Part shown: positions 30,937 to 39,308 of the stretch, piece after piece | Layout: each line of letters begins with the position of its first letter | Position numbering within the stretch: position 1 is the stretch's first letter | From: Phycisphaeraceae bacterium | GTDB lineage: Bacteria; Planctomycetota; Phycisphaerae; Phycisphaerales; Phycisphaeraceae | Direction of reading: 5' to 3' | DNA length: 64,000 nucleotides | Assembly (NCBI GenBank): GCA_040222855.1 | Contig: JAVKCD010000003.1 | Coordinates: 620,001-684,000 of the forward strand | Notes under the pieces: model-generated | Told to the model about the DNA's origin: nothing | The model's input: the letters and a program-made list of their open reading frames with translations, nothing else | Database searches by the model: none | Made by a program: the position numbers and the translations under genes

Positions 30937-31050
30937 TCACTACTCCAAGAGGCGGGGCGTACTATAACGCCTGGGCCTGGTTTGTCAGGCATAAATGCAG
31001 GGTTTATTTGAGCTTCTGCATGAACTCAACTCATCTGGAAAGGTATCACG

Positions 31051-31272
31051 ATGGCAAGAATGATTCGACATGAGGCGACGGGTCCGATTGAGGTTCCGCC
31101 ACAGGACAAGAGTGTGTGGGTGTGTGCGTGCGGACTGAGTCAGAACCTGCCGTATTGTGATGGGGCGCACAAGGTTTGTCGTCAGGCTGAGAAGGAGGCT
31201 TCGGGGCAGGTGCATGTTTACAGCAGGGACCGGACGAGGGTCGTGCGGATTGAGGAGGATGAGGAGGCGTAG
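31051..31272 (+). CDS. CDGSH iron-sulfur domain protein
   Basis: A 73-residue protein carrying the CDGSH motif with three Cys and one His ligands: Cys25, Cys27, Cys36 and His40 in WVCACGLSQNLPYCDGAH. It therefore should bind a pH-labile 2Fe-2S cluster. The C-terminus is acidic (RIEEDEEA). Single-domain bacterial CDGSH proteins are small cytoplasmic dimers with redox or cluster-transfer roles that remain poorly defined. A good ribosome binding site (GGAAAGG) lies 7 nt upstream. It converges on the RNHCP gene with a 9-bp gap. Confidence 0.9.
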   Translation: MARMIRHEATGPIEVPPQDKSVWVCACGLSQNLPYCDGAHKVCRQAEKEASGQVHVYSRDRTRVVRIEEDEEA

Positions 31273-31281
31273 GCGGTCAGG

Positions 31282-31665
31282 TCATGGATGACCTCGGGGT
31301 CTGCCAGCTATCGGCAGGTGATCAAGGGGGAAGGGAGGGCGTGCGAGGGGCCGGAGGGCGAGTTGGAGGAGGGCGAGCTCCTGGTCGTCGCCGGCGATGC
31401 GGTTGGTGCGGAAGGTGTTGCAGGCGGTGCAGCGGTGGATGAGGCACCATTCGCCGTCGTCGCGTGTGTGGATGGCGATGGGTTCCATGGGAGCGCGGCA
31501 GGTGGCCTGTCGGTCGCCGATGGCCTCGTCGACGTGACGTGACCAGAGGCAGAGGGGGCAGTGGTTGCGGTGTCGGCTGCCTCTGGGGTCGCCAGAGACG
31601 TGCATACGACAGCGGATGCAGGTGAAGCCGTCGTCGTTGTCACGGCGTTTATTTCGTGATGACAT
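31282..31665 (-). CDS. RNHCP-domain zinc-finger protein
   Basis: A 127-residue protein with the RNHCP signature RHRNHCPLCLWSRHVDEAIGDR, preceded by a CxxC pair (FTCIRCRMHV) and followed by a second zinc motif (CLIHRCTACNTFRTNRI). Four or more Cys/His clusters suggest two zinc sites. The family is small and widespread, often near cell-division or DNA-binding genes, but without an established function. The basic N-terminus (SSRNKRRDND) may contact nucleic acid. The gap between its start and the methyltransferase end (31666-31936) holds a structured palindromic element. Confidence 0.85.
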   Translation of the reverse strand: MSSRNKRRDNDDGFTCIRCRMHVSGDPRGSRHRNHCPLCLWSRHVDEAIGDRQATCRAPMEPIAIHTRDDGEWCLIHRCTACNTFRTNRIAGDDQELALLQLALRPLARPPFPLDHLPIAGRPRGHP

Positions 31666-31739
31666 GGAGGCTTTCCGTGGCTCATCGGCGGAGTGATCGC
31701 GCCGTGGGATATCGATGAGTCCGATGAACGTGCGGAGTT

Positions 31740-31809
31740 AACCCGGCTACGAGCTGGCTCGGAGCGGACCTACAGCTCGCGACGATGTCGGGTGCTGGGT
31801 AACCGGGTT
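31740..31809. other. Structured intergenic element, candidate ncRNA or repeat
   Basis: Nested inverted repeats can fold into a three-way junction: outer stem 31740-31746 with 31803-31809 (7 bp), inner stem 31750-31756 with 31773-31779 (7 bp), and a small hairpin 31780-31790 (4-bp stem, 3-nt loop). It lies within a 271-bp gap between two minus-strand genes. There is no T run. It may be a small structured RNA, a leader element for the RNHCP gene, or a genome-dispersed palindromic repeat. The rest of the gap shows nothing recognisable. Confidence 0.35.
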
Positions 31810-31936
31810 GTGCCTCAGGCAGTGGCCATATGATTTGAGCGTAACTCGGGATCGATGGGGAGACAAGAGAAAAGTCAGGACGATCGCGGAGGTTTGTGGT
31901 GACGGTGAGATGCGATCGTGGTGTGGTCGGTTTGCG

Positions 31937-32716
31937 TCAGGCAGCGTGGTTGGCGGGGGCCTGGGGGGTGATATTGGGGATGTCTTCGATCCGCCAGAGG
32001 GCCATATCGCGTCGGCGGTAGCCCCAGGCTGAGTCGCGGATGGAATGGCGGGGTTTGGGGAGGTTGAAGGGTTCGGCGGTGAGGTTGATGGGGAACCAGC
32101 GGCCGGTGGCGATGTTGATGTTGGTGCCGCGGGGGTGGGTGGTGGTGAGGAGGTAGGTGCTGCCTGAGTTTTTGATGGCGGCGAGGGCTTTGGCGACGTT
32201 CTGGAAGGAGAAGTGGAAGAGGCAGTCGCGGCAGACGATGATGTCGACTTTGGGGAGTTGATCTTCGAGGAGGTTGATGACCTCGAAGCGTCGGCGTGGT
32301 CCGGCGTGCTGCTGGCGGTTGGCGTGGATCAGGGGCTCGACGATGTCGGCACCGAGGTAGTCGACGCCTGCGAGGTCGACGGTGCGCATCCAGTGGAAGT
32401 CGCCACAGGGGAGGTCGAGCATCGAGGTGATGTTGAGCTTGCTTATGAGTTCGGGGAGGTTGTTGCGGAGCGAGCGGGTGTAGAAGAGCGTCGAGCCGGG
32501 GCCTGAGCGGGACTCGTCGTTGCCCCAGTGGTTACGGGTGTAGTAGTCGGTGAAGATTCCGGCCACGGGGCGGGCTTCGGTGTCGGACGTGGCTCGGGGC
32601 GCGTCTTCGACCCGGCGGCTCAGGCGTTCGTGGAGCCACCACTTTGAGCCAGCGAGGATTTTACGAAGTGAGTAGGGGCAGAGGTCTTTGATGCTGCGGG
32701 TCAGGGTCGATGGCAT
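31937..32716 (-). CDS. Class I SAM-dependent methyltransferase
   Basis: A 259-residue protein with a Rossmann-type methyltransferase core. The glycine-poor motif I variant is MLDLPCGDFHWMRTVDL; then come VDYLGADIVEPLIHANRQQ (acidic ribose contact), RRRFEVINLLEDQLPKVDIIVCRDCLFHFSF (motif IV/post-I) and TYLLTTTHPRGTNIN. The C-terminal part is aromatic (GYRRRDMALWRIED). The DLPCGD-W-M motif is typical of methyltransferases associated with sugar or lipid modification, but the substrate cannot be told. A SAM-binding function is well supported. It lies 96 bp after dnaE on the same strand. Confidence 0.8.
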   Translation of the reverse strand: MPSTLTRSIKDLCPYSLRKILAGSKWWLHERLSRRVEDAPRATSDTEARPVAGIFTDYYTRNHWGNDESRSGPGSTLFYTRSLRNNLPELISKLNITSMLDLPCGDFHWMRTVDLAGVDYLGADIVEPLIHANRQQHAGPRRRFEVINLLEDQLPKVDIIVCRDCLFHFSFQNVAKALAAIKNSGSTYLLTTTHPRGTNINIATGRWFPINLTAEPFNLPKPRHSIRDSAWGYRRRDMALWRIEDIPNITPQAPANHAA

Positions 32717-32811
32717 GGGGTTTCCTCGCGGGTGGTTCCCTGAGGATCGGCCATGGCTGCGTGGGAGCCGTTGCGGGAGATGGGAGGACCGGTAAGAACC
32801 GGCTGCGAGGA

Positions 32812-35800
32812 TCAGTAGCGATCGATGCTGGCGCAGATTTCGCTGTCCTGGACGGAGGAGGCCATGGCGAGTTTGGGGGTGGTGTCTTGGGCGGCGACGT
32901 AGCGGTGGGTGCTGGTGGTTTCGGAGGCGCGGAGGCGGGGAGCACCCATGAGGGTGCAGGAGCCGGTGGCGCAGGTGGAGCGGTTGATGATCCCGCGGAG
33001 GGCTGAGGTGAGGTGTTCATCGACGGCGACGCGGAGGCCGGGGAGTCGGAGGGCGATGGTGGTGGTGGTGTCGCGGAGCGAGAGGTGGACATCGGCGGCG
33101 GCACCATTAGCGCGGCGAGCGGCCTGGCGGAGGACCTCGCGGATCTCGGCGAGGGTCTGTTTGTAGTCGCCGGCGTGACCGTTGTTGATGGAGGAGTCGG
33201 GGATGAGTTCGATGAGGACGGTGCGGGTGAGGCGCGTTTCGGCGAGGTCGGCGGGGATGACCTTATCGACGATGATGTTGGGTTCTTCCCGGCGGCGATC
33301 GACCTTGCCGATGAGGTAGACGACCTCGTCGGCTTCGAGGAGGGGTGCGACGAGGTCGTAGGTTTTGGGGAAACAGACGGCATCGATCGGTCCGGTATGG
33401 TCCTCGATCGTTAGCATCGCCATTTTTTCCTGTTTGGCCCGGGTGACGGTGGTTCGGACGCGGGTGAGCATCCCGCCGAGGATGATCTCGACGCCTTCGG
33501 CGAGGTCGGCGATCTCGGCGGTGGTGGCGGTACCGAAGCGAGCGATGGCGTCGCGGTGTTCGTCGAGAGGGTGGCTGGAGACGTAGAAGCCGAGAACTTC
33601 TTTCTCGAAGGCGAGAGTTTCGCGTCGAGCCCATGGTGCGGTATTAGGGAGTTGGGCCTGGGCGGCCTGTGTGGTGTCGGCAGCGGGCCCGCCAAAGAAG
33701 TTCATCTGACCAGAGGCGCGGTCGGCGGCGGCTCGTTTGCCGGCGACGACGGCGTCGGGCAGGGCTTCGAGCATGGCGGCGCGCTGGTCCTGTCCGTGGA
33801 GTTCGTCGAATGCCCCGCATTTGATGAGGGCTTCGATGCAGGTTTTGTTGACGGCGTCGAGGGGGACGCGTTCGCAAAAGTCGTGGATGTTCTTGTATGG
33901 CCCGCGTTTGGTTCGCTCGGTGATGATGGCGTTGATGGCCTTTTCACCAGCGCCTTTGACGGCGGAGAGTCCGAAGCGGATGTGGCCGTGGTGGGGTGCG
34001 CGGGCCTCGGGTCCGGGTTCGTCGGCGTCGTAGACGACGGTGAAGCCGATGTCGGAGCGTTGGATGTCAGGCTGTTTGACCTCAACGCCTCGGCTGCCAT
34101 CGGGGAGGGCGAGTCGTCGGCAGGCGTCGATGTATTCAACGACCTTGTCGGTGCTAACGGATTCGTAGGTGAGCACGGCGGCCATGTACTGGATGGGGAA
34201 GAGGGTTTTGAGGTATGCGGTCTGGTAGGCGACGATGGCGTAGCCGGTGGAGTGAGATTTATTGAAGCCGTAGCCAGCGAACTTGAGGATGAGGTCGAAG
34301 AGTTCGCCGGACTGTTCTCGGGGCAAGTCTTTCTTTTCGGCGCCGTCGAGGAAGGCCTCGCGGTTGGCGTTGATGACCTTTTCTTTTTTCTTGGAGATGG
34401 CTTTGATGAGGGTGTAGGCCTGCCGGAGTGGGATGCCGCCCAGTTCGTGGACGATCTGCATCACCTGTTCCTGGTAGACCATGATGCCGTAGGTCTCGTT
34501 GGTGAACTTCTCGACGATGGGGTGTTGTTGGGGGACTTCTTCGCGGCTGTTTTTGCGGTTGTTGTAGTTGGGGATGAGCTCCATGGGGCCGGGACGGTAG
34601 AGGGCGTTGGCGGCGATGAGGTCTTCGAGTCGGTCGGGCTTCATAGCCATGAGGAGGTTGCGCATGCCCCCTGATTCGAACTGGAAGACGGCGGCGGTTT
34701 CGCCTCGCGCGAAGAGCTGGAGGACTCTGGGGTCGTCGTATTCGAGTCGTTCGAGGTCGAGGGGGTCCCAGGCGGGGTCGTCGATCTGGCCGGTGCGGTC
34801 GGGGCGAGCGGCGGCGGCGCGGGTCTGGTCTTCGGAGAAGGACTGGCGGATGAGGGTCTTGGCACGCTCGATGATGGAAAGGGTGCGGAGGCCGAGGAAG
34901 TCCATCTTGAGGAGGCCGACGCGTTCGCAGGTGGGTCCGTCCCACTGCGTGACGATCTGTTCGGTGCCTGCGGGTTGGTAGAGGGGGACGATGTCGTCGA
35001 GGGGTCGGGTGGCGAGGACAACGCCGGCTGCGTGGACACCGGCGTGACGAGCCATGCCTTCTAGCCGCCTGGCCGTGTCGATCATGCGGCGGTGCTGATC
35101 GGAGTTGTCGTAGAGTTTTCGGAGTTCGGGTTCCTGGTCGAGCGCTTTGTCGAGGGTGGTGCCGAGTCCGTCGCCGACGAGTTTGCAGACCTTATCGACT
35201 TCGGCGAGGGAGACATCGTGGACGCGGCCGACGTCGCGGATGGCAGCGCGGGCCTTGAGGGTTCCGAAGGTGATGATCTGGGCGACGTGGCCGTACTTGT
35301 TTCGGACGTAGTCGATGACGCTCTGTCGGCCATCCTGGCACATGTCGATGTCGATGTCGGGGTATTCGGAGCGGTCGGGGTCGGTGAAGCGTTCGAAGAG
35401 GAGTCCGTACTCGACGGGGCAGGCGTTGGAGAGGCCGAGGACGTAGCCGACCATGGTGCCGACGCCTGAGCCACGGGCATTGGCGGGGATGGCGTTGGCA
35501 CGGGCGTAGTTGACGAAGTCCCAGACGATGAGGAAGTAGGCTGAGATGGATTTGTCGGCGAGAATCCCGAGTTCGCGGTCGAGGCGTGCGCGGATCTCGT
35601 CGGTAATGCCGTCGGTGCCGTAGCGCCAGATGAGGCCAGCTTCGCAGAGGTCGCGGAGGGCTTTGTCGCACTGGGTTTTAAGGTCATCGGCGGAGAGTTT
35701 GGCATCGCGGGTGGCGTCGAAGGGTAGGAGTTCGTACTGGGCGCAGACCTGTTTGAACCAGGCGGTGGTGCCGGGGGCAGGGGCGTTTTTGGCTTTGAGG

Positions 35801-36762
35801 GCTTTGTCGGCCTTGAAGGCGATGTGGACGACGGGGGCATGGCTTTCGGAGAAGTCGAGATCGACGTTGCAGCGGTCGGCGATCTTGAGGGTGTTGTCGA
35901 GGGCTTCGGGGATGTCTTCGAAGAGGGCGCGCATCTCGGCGGGGCTCTTGACGTAGATCCCGCGAGGGTAATGGAGTCGGTTTTCGTCGGTCTTGATCTT
36001 GCCCATCGAGATGCAGCAGAGGGTGTCGTGGGCGTCGTAGTCGGATTCGAGGAGGAAGTGGGCGTCGTTGTCGCAGACGAGGGGGATGTCGAGTTTGCGG
36101 GCGATTTTGATGACGTGGGGGTTGATGTCGTCCTGGAGTTTTTCTTCGTGGCGCTGGAGTTCGAGGAAGAAGCGGGGTTCGCCCTGATCGTTGACGCCGT
36201 AGATGCGTTTGTGCCAGGCGGCTTCGTCGAGCGCGCGTTGGAAGTGGGCTTTTTCGCCGGTCTGGACGTGTTTTACCAGCCAGTGGGCGACCGAGGAGCC
36301 GAGGTGTCCGTTGATGGTGATGATGCCTTCGGCGTGCTTCTCGAGGGTGGACTTGTCCATTCTCGGTTTGAAGTAGAAGCCGTTGATGTAGGCGTCGGAG
36401 GAGAGCTTGAGGAGGTTGTGCCAGCCGGTGAGGTCCTCGGCGAGCATGACGAGGTGGAATCCGCCATCGGCGACGCCGGTGAAGTTACGTGAGGTTCGGT
36501 CGGAGGGTGAATCGACATCGGGGGCGACGTAGGCTTCGATGCCAAGGATGGGTTTGACGCCCGCGTCTTTGGCTCGGGTGTAGAACTCGACAGCGCCGAA
36601 GAGGTTGCCGTGGTCGGTCACGGCGACGGCGGGCATGCCGAGTTCGGCGACCCGTTTGACGAGGCGGTCGAGCCGGTTCCCGCCATCGAGGAGGGAGTAC
36701 TGGCTGTGGAGATGGAGGTGGACGAAGCCGTTGGAATCGGTGATGGAGGGGGCGTTGGCCAT
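32812..36762 (-). CDS. dnaE: DNA polymerase III alpha subunit
   Basis: A 1316-residue protein, longer than E. coli DnaE (1160). An N-terminal PHP domain retains its metal-binding histidines (FVHLHLHSQYSLLDG, AVTDHGNLFG, ILGIEAYV). The palm catalytic aspartates are in YPDIDIDMCQDGRQ (near residue 466), with the GSGVGTMVGYVLG strand and finger motifs before it (FLIVWDFVNYARAN, IPANARGSG). Downstream are the HhH-like YGFNKSHSTGYAI-AYQTAYLK region and an OB-fold (AMLTIEDHTGPIDAVCFP). It is the replicative polymerase. An intact PHP site may give proofreading or pyrophosphatase activity. No neighbour is a replisome gene. Confidence 0.97.
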   Translation of the reverse strand: MANAPSITDSNGFVHLHLHSQYSLLDGGNRLDRLVKRVAELGMPAVAVTDHGNLFGAVEFYTRAKDAGVKPILGIEAYVAPDVDSPSDRTSRNFTGVADGGFHLVMLAEDLTGWHNLLKLSSDAYINGFYFKPRMDKSTLEKHAEGIITINGHLGSSVAHWLVKHVQTGEKAHFQRALDEAAWHKRIYGVNDQGEPRFFLELQRHEEKLQDDINPHVIKIARKLDIPLVCDNDAHFLLESDYDAHDTLCCISMGKIKTDENRLHYPRGIYVKSPAEMRALFEDIPEALDNTLKIADRCNVDLDFSESHAPVVHIAFKADKALKAKNAPAPGTTAWFKQVCAQYELLPFDATRDAKLSADDLKTQCDKALRDLCEAGLIWRYGTDGITDEIRARLDRELGILADKSISAYFLIVWDFVNYARANAIPANARGSGVGTMVGYVLGLSNACPVEYGLLFERFTDPDRSEYPDIDIDMCQDGRQSVIDYVRNKYGHVAQIITFGTLKARAAIRDVGRVHDVSLAEVDKVCKLVGDGLGTTLDKALDQEPELRKLYDNSDQHRRMIDTARRLEGMARHAGVHAAGVVLATRPLDDIVPLYQPAGTEQIVTQWDGPTCERVGLLKMDFLGLRTLSIIERAKTLIRQSFSEDQTRAAAARPDRTGQIDDPAWDPLDLERLEYDDPRVLQLFARGETAAVFQFESGGMRNLLMAMKPDRLEDLIAANALYRPGPMELIPNYNNRKNSREEVPQQHPIVEKFTNETYGIMVYQEQVMQIVHELGGIPLRQAYTLIKAISKKKEKVINANREAFLDGAEKKDLPREQSGELFDLILKFAGYGFNKSHSTGYAIVAYQTAYLKTLFPIQYMAAVLTYESVSTDKVVEYIDACRRLALPDGSRGVEVKQPDIQRSDIGFTVVYDADEPGPEARAPHHGHIRFGLSAVKGAGEKAINAIITERTKRGPYKNIHDFCERVPLDAVNKTCIEALIKCGAFDELHGQDQRAAMLEALPDAVVAGKRAAADRASGQMNFFGGPAADTTQAAQAQLPNTAPWARRETLAFEKEVLGFYVSSHPLDEHRDAIARFGTATTAEIADLAEGVEIILGGMLTRVRTTVTRAKQEKMAMLTIEDHTGPIDAVCFPKTYDLVAPLLEADEVVYLIGKVDRRREEPNIIVDKVIPADLAETRLTRTVLIELIPDSSINNGHAGDYKQTLAEIREVLRQAARRANGAAADVHLSLRDTTTTIALRLPGLRVAVDEHLTSALRGIINRSTCATGSCTLMGAPRLRASETTSTHRYVAAQDTTPKLAMASSVQDSEICASIDRY

Positions 36763-36851
36763 CCCTGGCGAGCCTTTCGAGGGTGTTGAATCGTGACTGA
36801 TTCAATCACTTTAGCAGGCGGTTCAGGGTGCGCGAACGGTCATGTCAGAGA

Positions 36852-37823
36852 TCAGATCGTTTGGGGCTTTGGCTTGCGCGAACGCGGTTTTGGGGATGTT
36901 CCGTTGATCTGGGTCTCGACGGCGTTAATGCGTTTCTGGGCGAGTTTGGCGTAGTCTTTGCCTTGTTCGCAGCCGAGGTAGTCGCGGGCGAGGCGTCGGG
37001 CGACGGCTAGGGTGGTGCCGGAGCCGGTGAAGGGGTCGAAAACGAGGTCGCCGGGGTTGGAGGAGACTTTGATGATGCGTTCGAGGAGGGCTTCGGGGAG
37101 TTGGCAGGGGTGGAATCCAGAGCGTTCCTTGAAGGTTCCGCAGAGGCGAGACTGATACCAGGTGTCGAGGTCGGCGTCGAAGTGACCGCCCTGCTCGGTT
37201 TCGGCGGCTTCCTGGGGGCGGGTGTACCAGTGTTCGGTGTCGGGGTAGCGTTTGAGGTACCAGGTATCGTCGGGGAGTTTGCCTTTGGGGTTGGCGCGTT
37301 TGTCTGCGTAGGTGGTCTGGCGGGCTGAAGGGACGGCGACTTCGTCGTAGTGGAAGGTGAAGGTGTTTTTTTTGCCGAGGTTGCTGAGGGGTTTTCCGTC
37401 ATTGCCGACGGAGGCTGAGCCGACGCAGTAGAAAAGGTGGGCGTGGGAGCGGTTGAACTTGAGCTTGCAGCGTTGGCCGAAGGTGTAGTGCCAGACGATC
37501 CAGTTGCGGAAGAGGAGTTGACGGTCGCTTTGGAGTTTCTTGAGGTGGACGCGGAGTTCGGCGGCGTACTCGTCGCCTATGAGGATGTAGAGGCTCCCGG
37601 TGGGGCTGAGCAGGCGGGCGCAGGCATCAACCCACCGACAGGTCCAACCGACGTAATCGTCGTCTGATCGTTTGTCGTGGTATTGGTCACCGTAGTCGAA
37701 CCCGATGTTGTAGGGGGGGTCGGCGAAGATGAGGTCAACGGAGTCTTGCGGCCAGCGTGCCATGGCCTTGAGACAATCCTCGGTGACGAGCTTGTTTCGG
37801 GGTATCTGGGTCGGCTGCGGCAT
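36852..37823 (-). CDS. Beta-class DNA N6/N4-methyltransferase, orphan
   Basis: A 323-residue enzyme with the catalytic DPPY motif (residues 35-38, LIFADPPYNIGFDYG) near the N-terminus and the SAM-binding motif FDPFTGSGTT (about 263-272) near the C-terminus. This motif IV-then-I order defines the beta class, which includes CcrM and many orphan adenine methylases. N6-adenine is most likely given DPPY. No restriction endonuclease or specificity subunit lies nearby, so it is probably a solitary regulatory or epigenetic methylase. The central region (residues about 60-250) is the target-recognition domain. It lies 89 bp upstream of dnaE on the same strand. Confidence 0.88.
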   Translation of the reverse strand: MPQPTQIPRNKLVTEDCLKAMARWPQDSVDLIFADPPYNIGFDYGDQYHDKRSDDDYVGWTCRWVDACARLLSPTGSLYILIGDEYAAELRVHLKKLQSDRQLLFRNWIVWHYTFGQRCKLKFNRSHAHLFYCVGSASVGNDGKPLSNLGKKNTFTFHYDEVAVPSARQTTYADKRANPKGKLPDDTWYLKRYPDTEHWYTRPQEAAETEQGGHFDADLDTWYQSRLCGTFKERSGFHPCQLPEALLERIIKVSSNPGDLVFDPFTGSGTTLAVARRLARDYLGCEQGKDYAKLAQKRINAVETQINGTSPKPRSRKPKPQTI

Positions 37824-37887
37824 CGGGGCAGGATACTCGGGGGGGTTGGTGAAGGGTGCGTTGGAAAGAGCACTAAATTTGTTGGCG

Positions 37888-37915
37888 TTGCCGGGTTGGG
37901 GATCGTACCTATACT
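37888..37915 (+). promoter_or_regulatory. Candidate sigma-70 promoter of the ferredoxin gene
   Basis: TTGCCG (37888-37893) and TATACT (37910-37915) are separated by 16 bp and match the -35 and -10 consensus at 4 of 6 and 5 of 6 positions. The expected transcript start near 37922 leaves a 5' leader of roughly 47 nt before the ferredoxin ATG. Confidence 0.45.
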
Positions 37916-37968
37916 GCTAGATCACCAAGTGCCCGCGTTGTCGGGTGGCTTCTGGGAGGTATCAGGCT

Positions 37969-38226
37969 ATGCCGCATATTATTGCTGAGCCGTGCATCGG
38001 GACCAAGGACACCGCCTGCGTGGCGGTCTGCCCGGTGGACTGCATCCATCCGACATCGGACGAGACTGAGTTTGAGGGCGCCGATCAGCTCTTTATTGAT
38101 CCCGACACCTGCATCGACTGCGGACTATGCGTGGACGAGTGCCCGGTGAAGGCGATTTTCCCTGAGGAGGATCTGCCGGATGAGTGGGCTGCGTTCATTG
38201 AGACAAACGCTCAGTACTACGCTTAA
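37969..38226 (+). CDS. fdxA: 7Fe-type ferredoxin (FdxA-like)
   Basis: An 85-residue protein with eight cysteines in two clusters: Cys9, 17, 21 and 25 (EPCIGTKDTACVAVCPVDC) and Cys48, 51, 54 and 58 (DTCIDCGLCVDECPV). This is the spacing of bacterial FdxA-type ferredoxins that carry one 3Fe-4S and one 4Fe-4S cluster. It is a soluble low-potential electron carrier; the redox partner is unknown. The ATG at 37969 follows GGGAGG with 8-nt spacing, so an upstream start at 37945 is not used. It has a plausible promoter at 37888 and a terminator right after it. Confidence 0.9.
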   Translation: MPHIIAEPCIGTKDTACVAVCPVDCIHPTSDETEFEGADQLFIDPDTCIDCGLCVDECPVKAIFPEEDLPDEWAAFIETNAQYYA

Positions 38227-38276
38227 CCCCCATTCTGCGCAGCGTCTACGCGCTGCTCGCTATCTGTGGGTACCCT

Positions 38277-38305
38277 AAAGGGGTCGAGTATTCGGCCTCT
38301 TTTTT
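38277..38305 (+). terminator. Rho-independent terminator after ferredoxin
   Basis: A stem of 8-10 bp (38277-38286 with 38293-38302, two G-U pairs) with a 6-nt loop runs directly into a T tract (38298-38305). It sits 51 bp past the ferredoxin stop and 20 bp before the next gene, so the dehydrogenase gene should have its own start of transcription. Confidence 0.75.
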
Positions 38306-38324
38306 CTGCGCGTGAGGGTCTGCG

Positions 38325-39308
38325 ATGAGTGAGATGTCGATGCCGAAGGTTGTGATCAGCGAGACGCTCAGTGCCGAGCCTGCGGCGTGGCTTGGCGAGC
38401 GTTGTCGTGTGGTGTGGGCGATGCACGATTCGGCGTCGTTCGATGGTGAGTTGGCGGATGCTGAGGGACTGGTGGTTCGGACGTACACGATCGTGGGTCC
38501 GGCCTTGCTTGATAGGGCTCCGAAGTTAAGGGTGGTGGGTCGTGCGGGGGTGGGTCTGGACAACATTGATCTGGAGGCATGCCGGTCTCGTGGGGTTGAG
38601 GTGGTATCGACACCGGATGCGAACAGCCAGGCGGTGGTGGAGTATGTGCTGGGGTTGATGCTGGATGCGTTGCGGCCGAGGGTTGATCTGCCGGAAGATG
38701 TGGACGCGCCGGGGTACCACCACATGCGCAAGAAGCATGTGGGGCGGCAACTGGATCGGATGACGCTGGGGATTCTGGGGTTTGGTCGGATTGGTCGTCG
38801 GCTGGGGGAGGTGGCGCACGCGATCGGGATGAATCTGCGGGTGTGCGATCTGCTGCCTGAGGCTCAGATGCGGGAGGCGGTGGAGTATCCGTTTCGGTTT
38901 GTGGGGCTAGAGGAGCTGCTAGGTGAGTCTGACATTGTCAGTGTTCATGTGGATGGGCGGCAGTCGAATCGTCATCTATTGAATACGCGAACGCTGGGTA
39001 TGCTTCGGGATGACACGGTGCTGATCAACGCGGCGCGGGGCATGCTGGTGGATCAGAAGAGCTTGGCGGCGTGGGCAAGTGCGCATCCGGAGGCGCGGGT
39101 GGTGTTAGACGTACTGGACCCGGAACCGCCTACGGCGAATGAGAGGCTGCGTAAGGTCTCGAAGAATGTGCGGATTTTGCCTCACCTGGCGTCGCGGACA
39201 CATGAGGCGATGGAGAACATGTCGTGGGTGGTCCGGGATGTGTGGGCGGTGCTGGAGGGTCGGGAGCCGGCTTATTCGGCGATGGGTGATTCCTCGTCTG
39301 GGGACTGA
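38325..39308 (+). CDS. D-2-hydroxyacid dehydrogenase, PGDH-like
   Basis: A 327-residue NAD-dependent dehydrogenase. It has the Rossmann motif LGILGFGRIGRRLGEV, the downstream ribose-binding segment RVCDLLPEAQMREA, the catalytic Arg region VLINAARGMLVDQKSL, EARVVLDVLDPEPP (Glu of the relay) and RILPHLASRTHEAMENM (catalytic His with PHLAS). The N-terminal substrate domain reads VVGRAGVGLDNIDLEACRSRGV. It is closest to the phosphoglycerate dehydrogenase/glyoxylate reductase branch but has no C-terminal ACT domain, so substrate choice is open. The start follows a GAGGG with 6-nt spacing. The last 37 bp overlap the end of the convergent TPR-lipoprotein gene. Confidence 0.88.
   Translation: MSEMSMPKVVISETLSAEPAAWLGERCRVVWAMHDSASFDGELADAEGLVVRTYTIVGPALLDRAPKLRVVGRAGVGLDNIDLEACRSRGVEVVSTPDANSQAVVEYVLGLMLDALRPRVDLPEDVDAPGYHHMRKKHVGRQLDRMTLGILGFGRIGRRLGEVAHAIGMNLRVCDLLPEAQMREAVEYPFRFVGLEELLGESDIVSVHVDGRQSNRHLLNTRTLGMLRDDTVLINAARGMLVDQKSLAAWASAHPEARVVLDVLDPEPPTANERLRKVSKNVRILPHLASRTHEAMENMSWVVRDVWAVLEGREPAYSAMGDSSSGD

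Noticed and set aside
36852-37823. Restriction-modification system
   Set aside because: Only the methyltransferase is present; the neighbours are dnaE and a ferredoxin gene, with no endonuclease.
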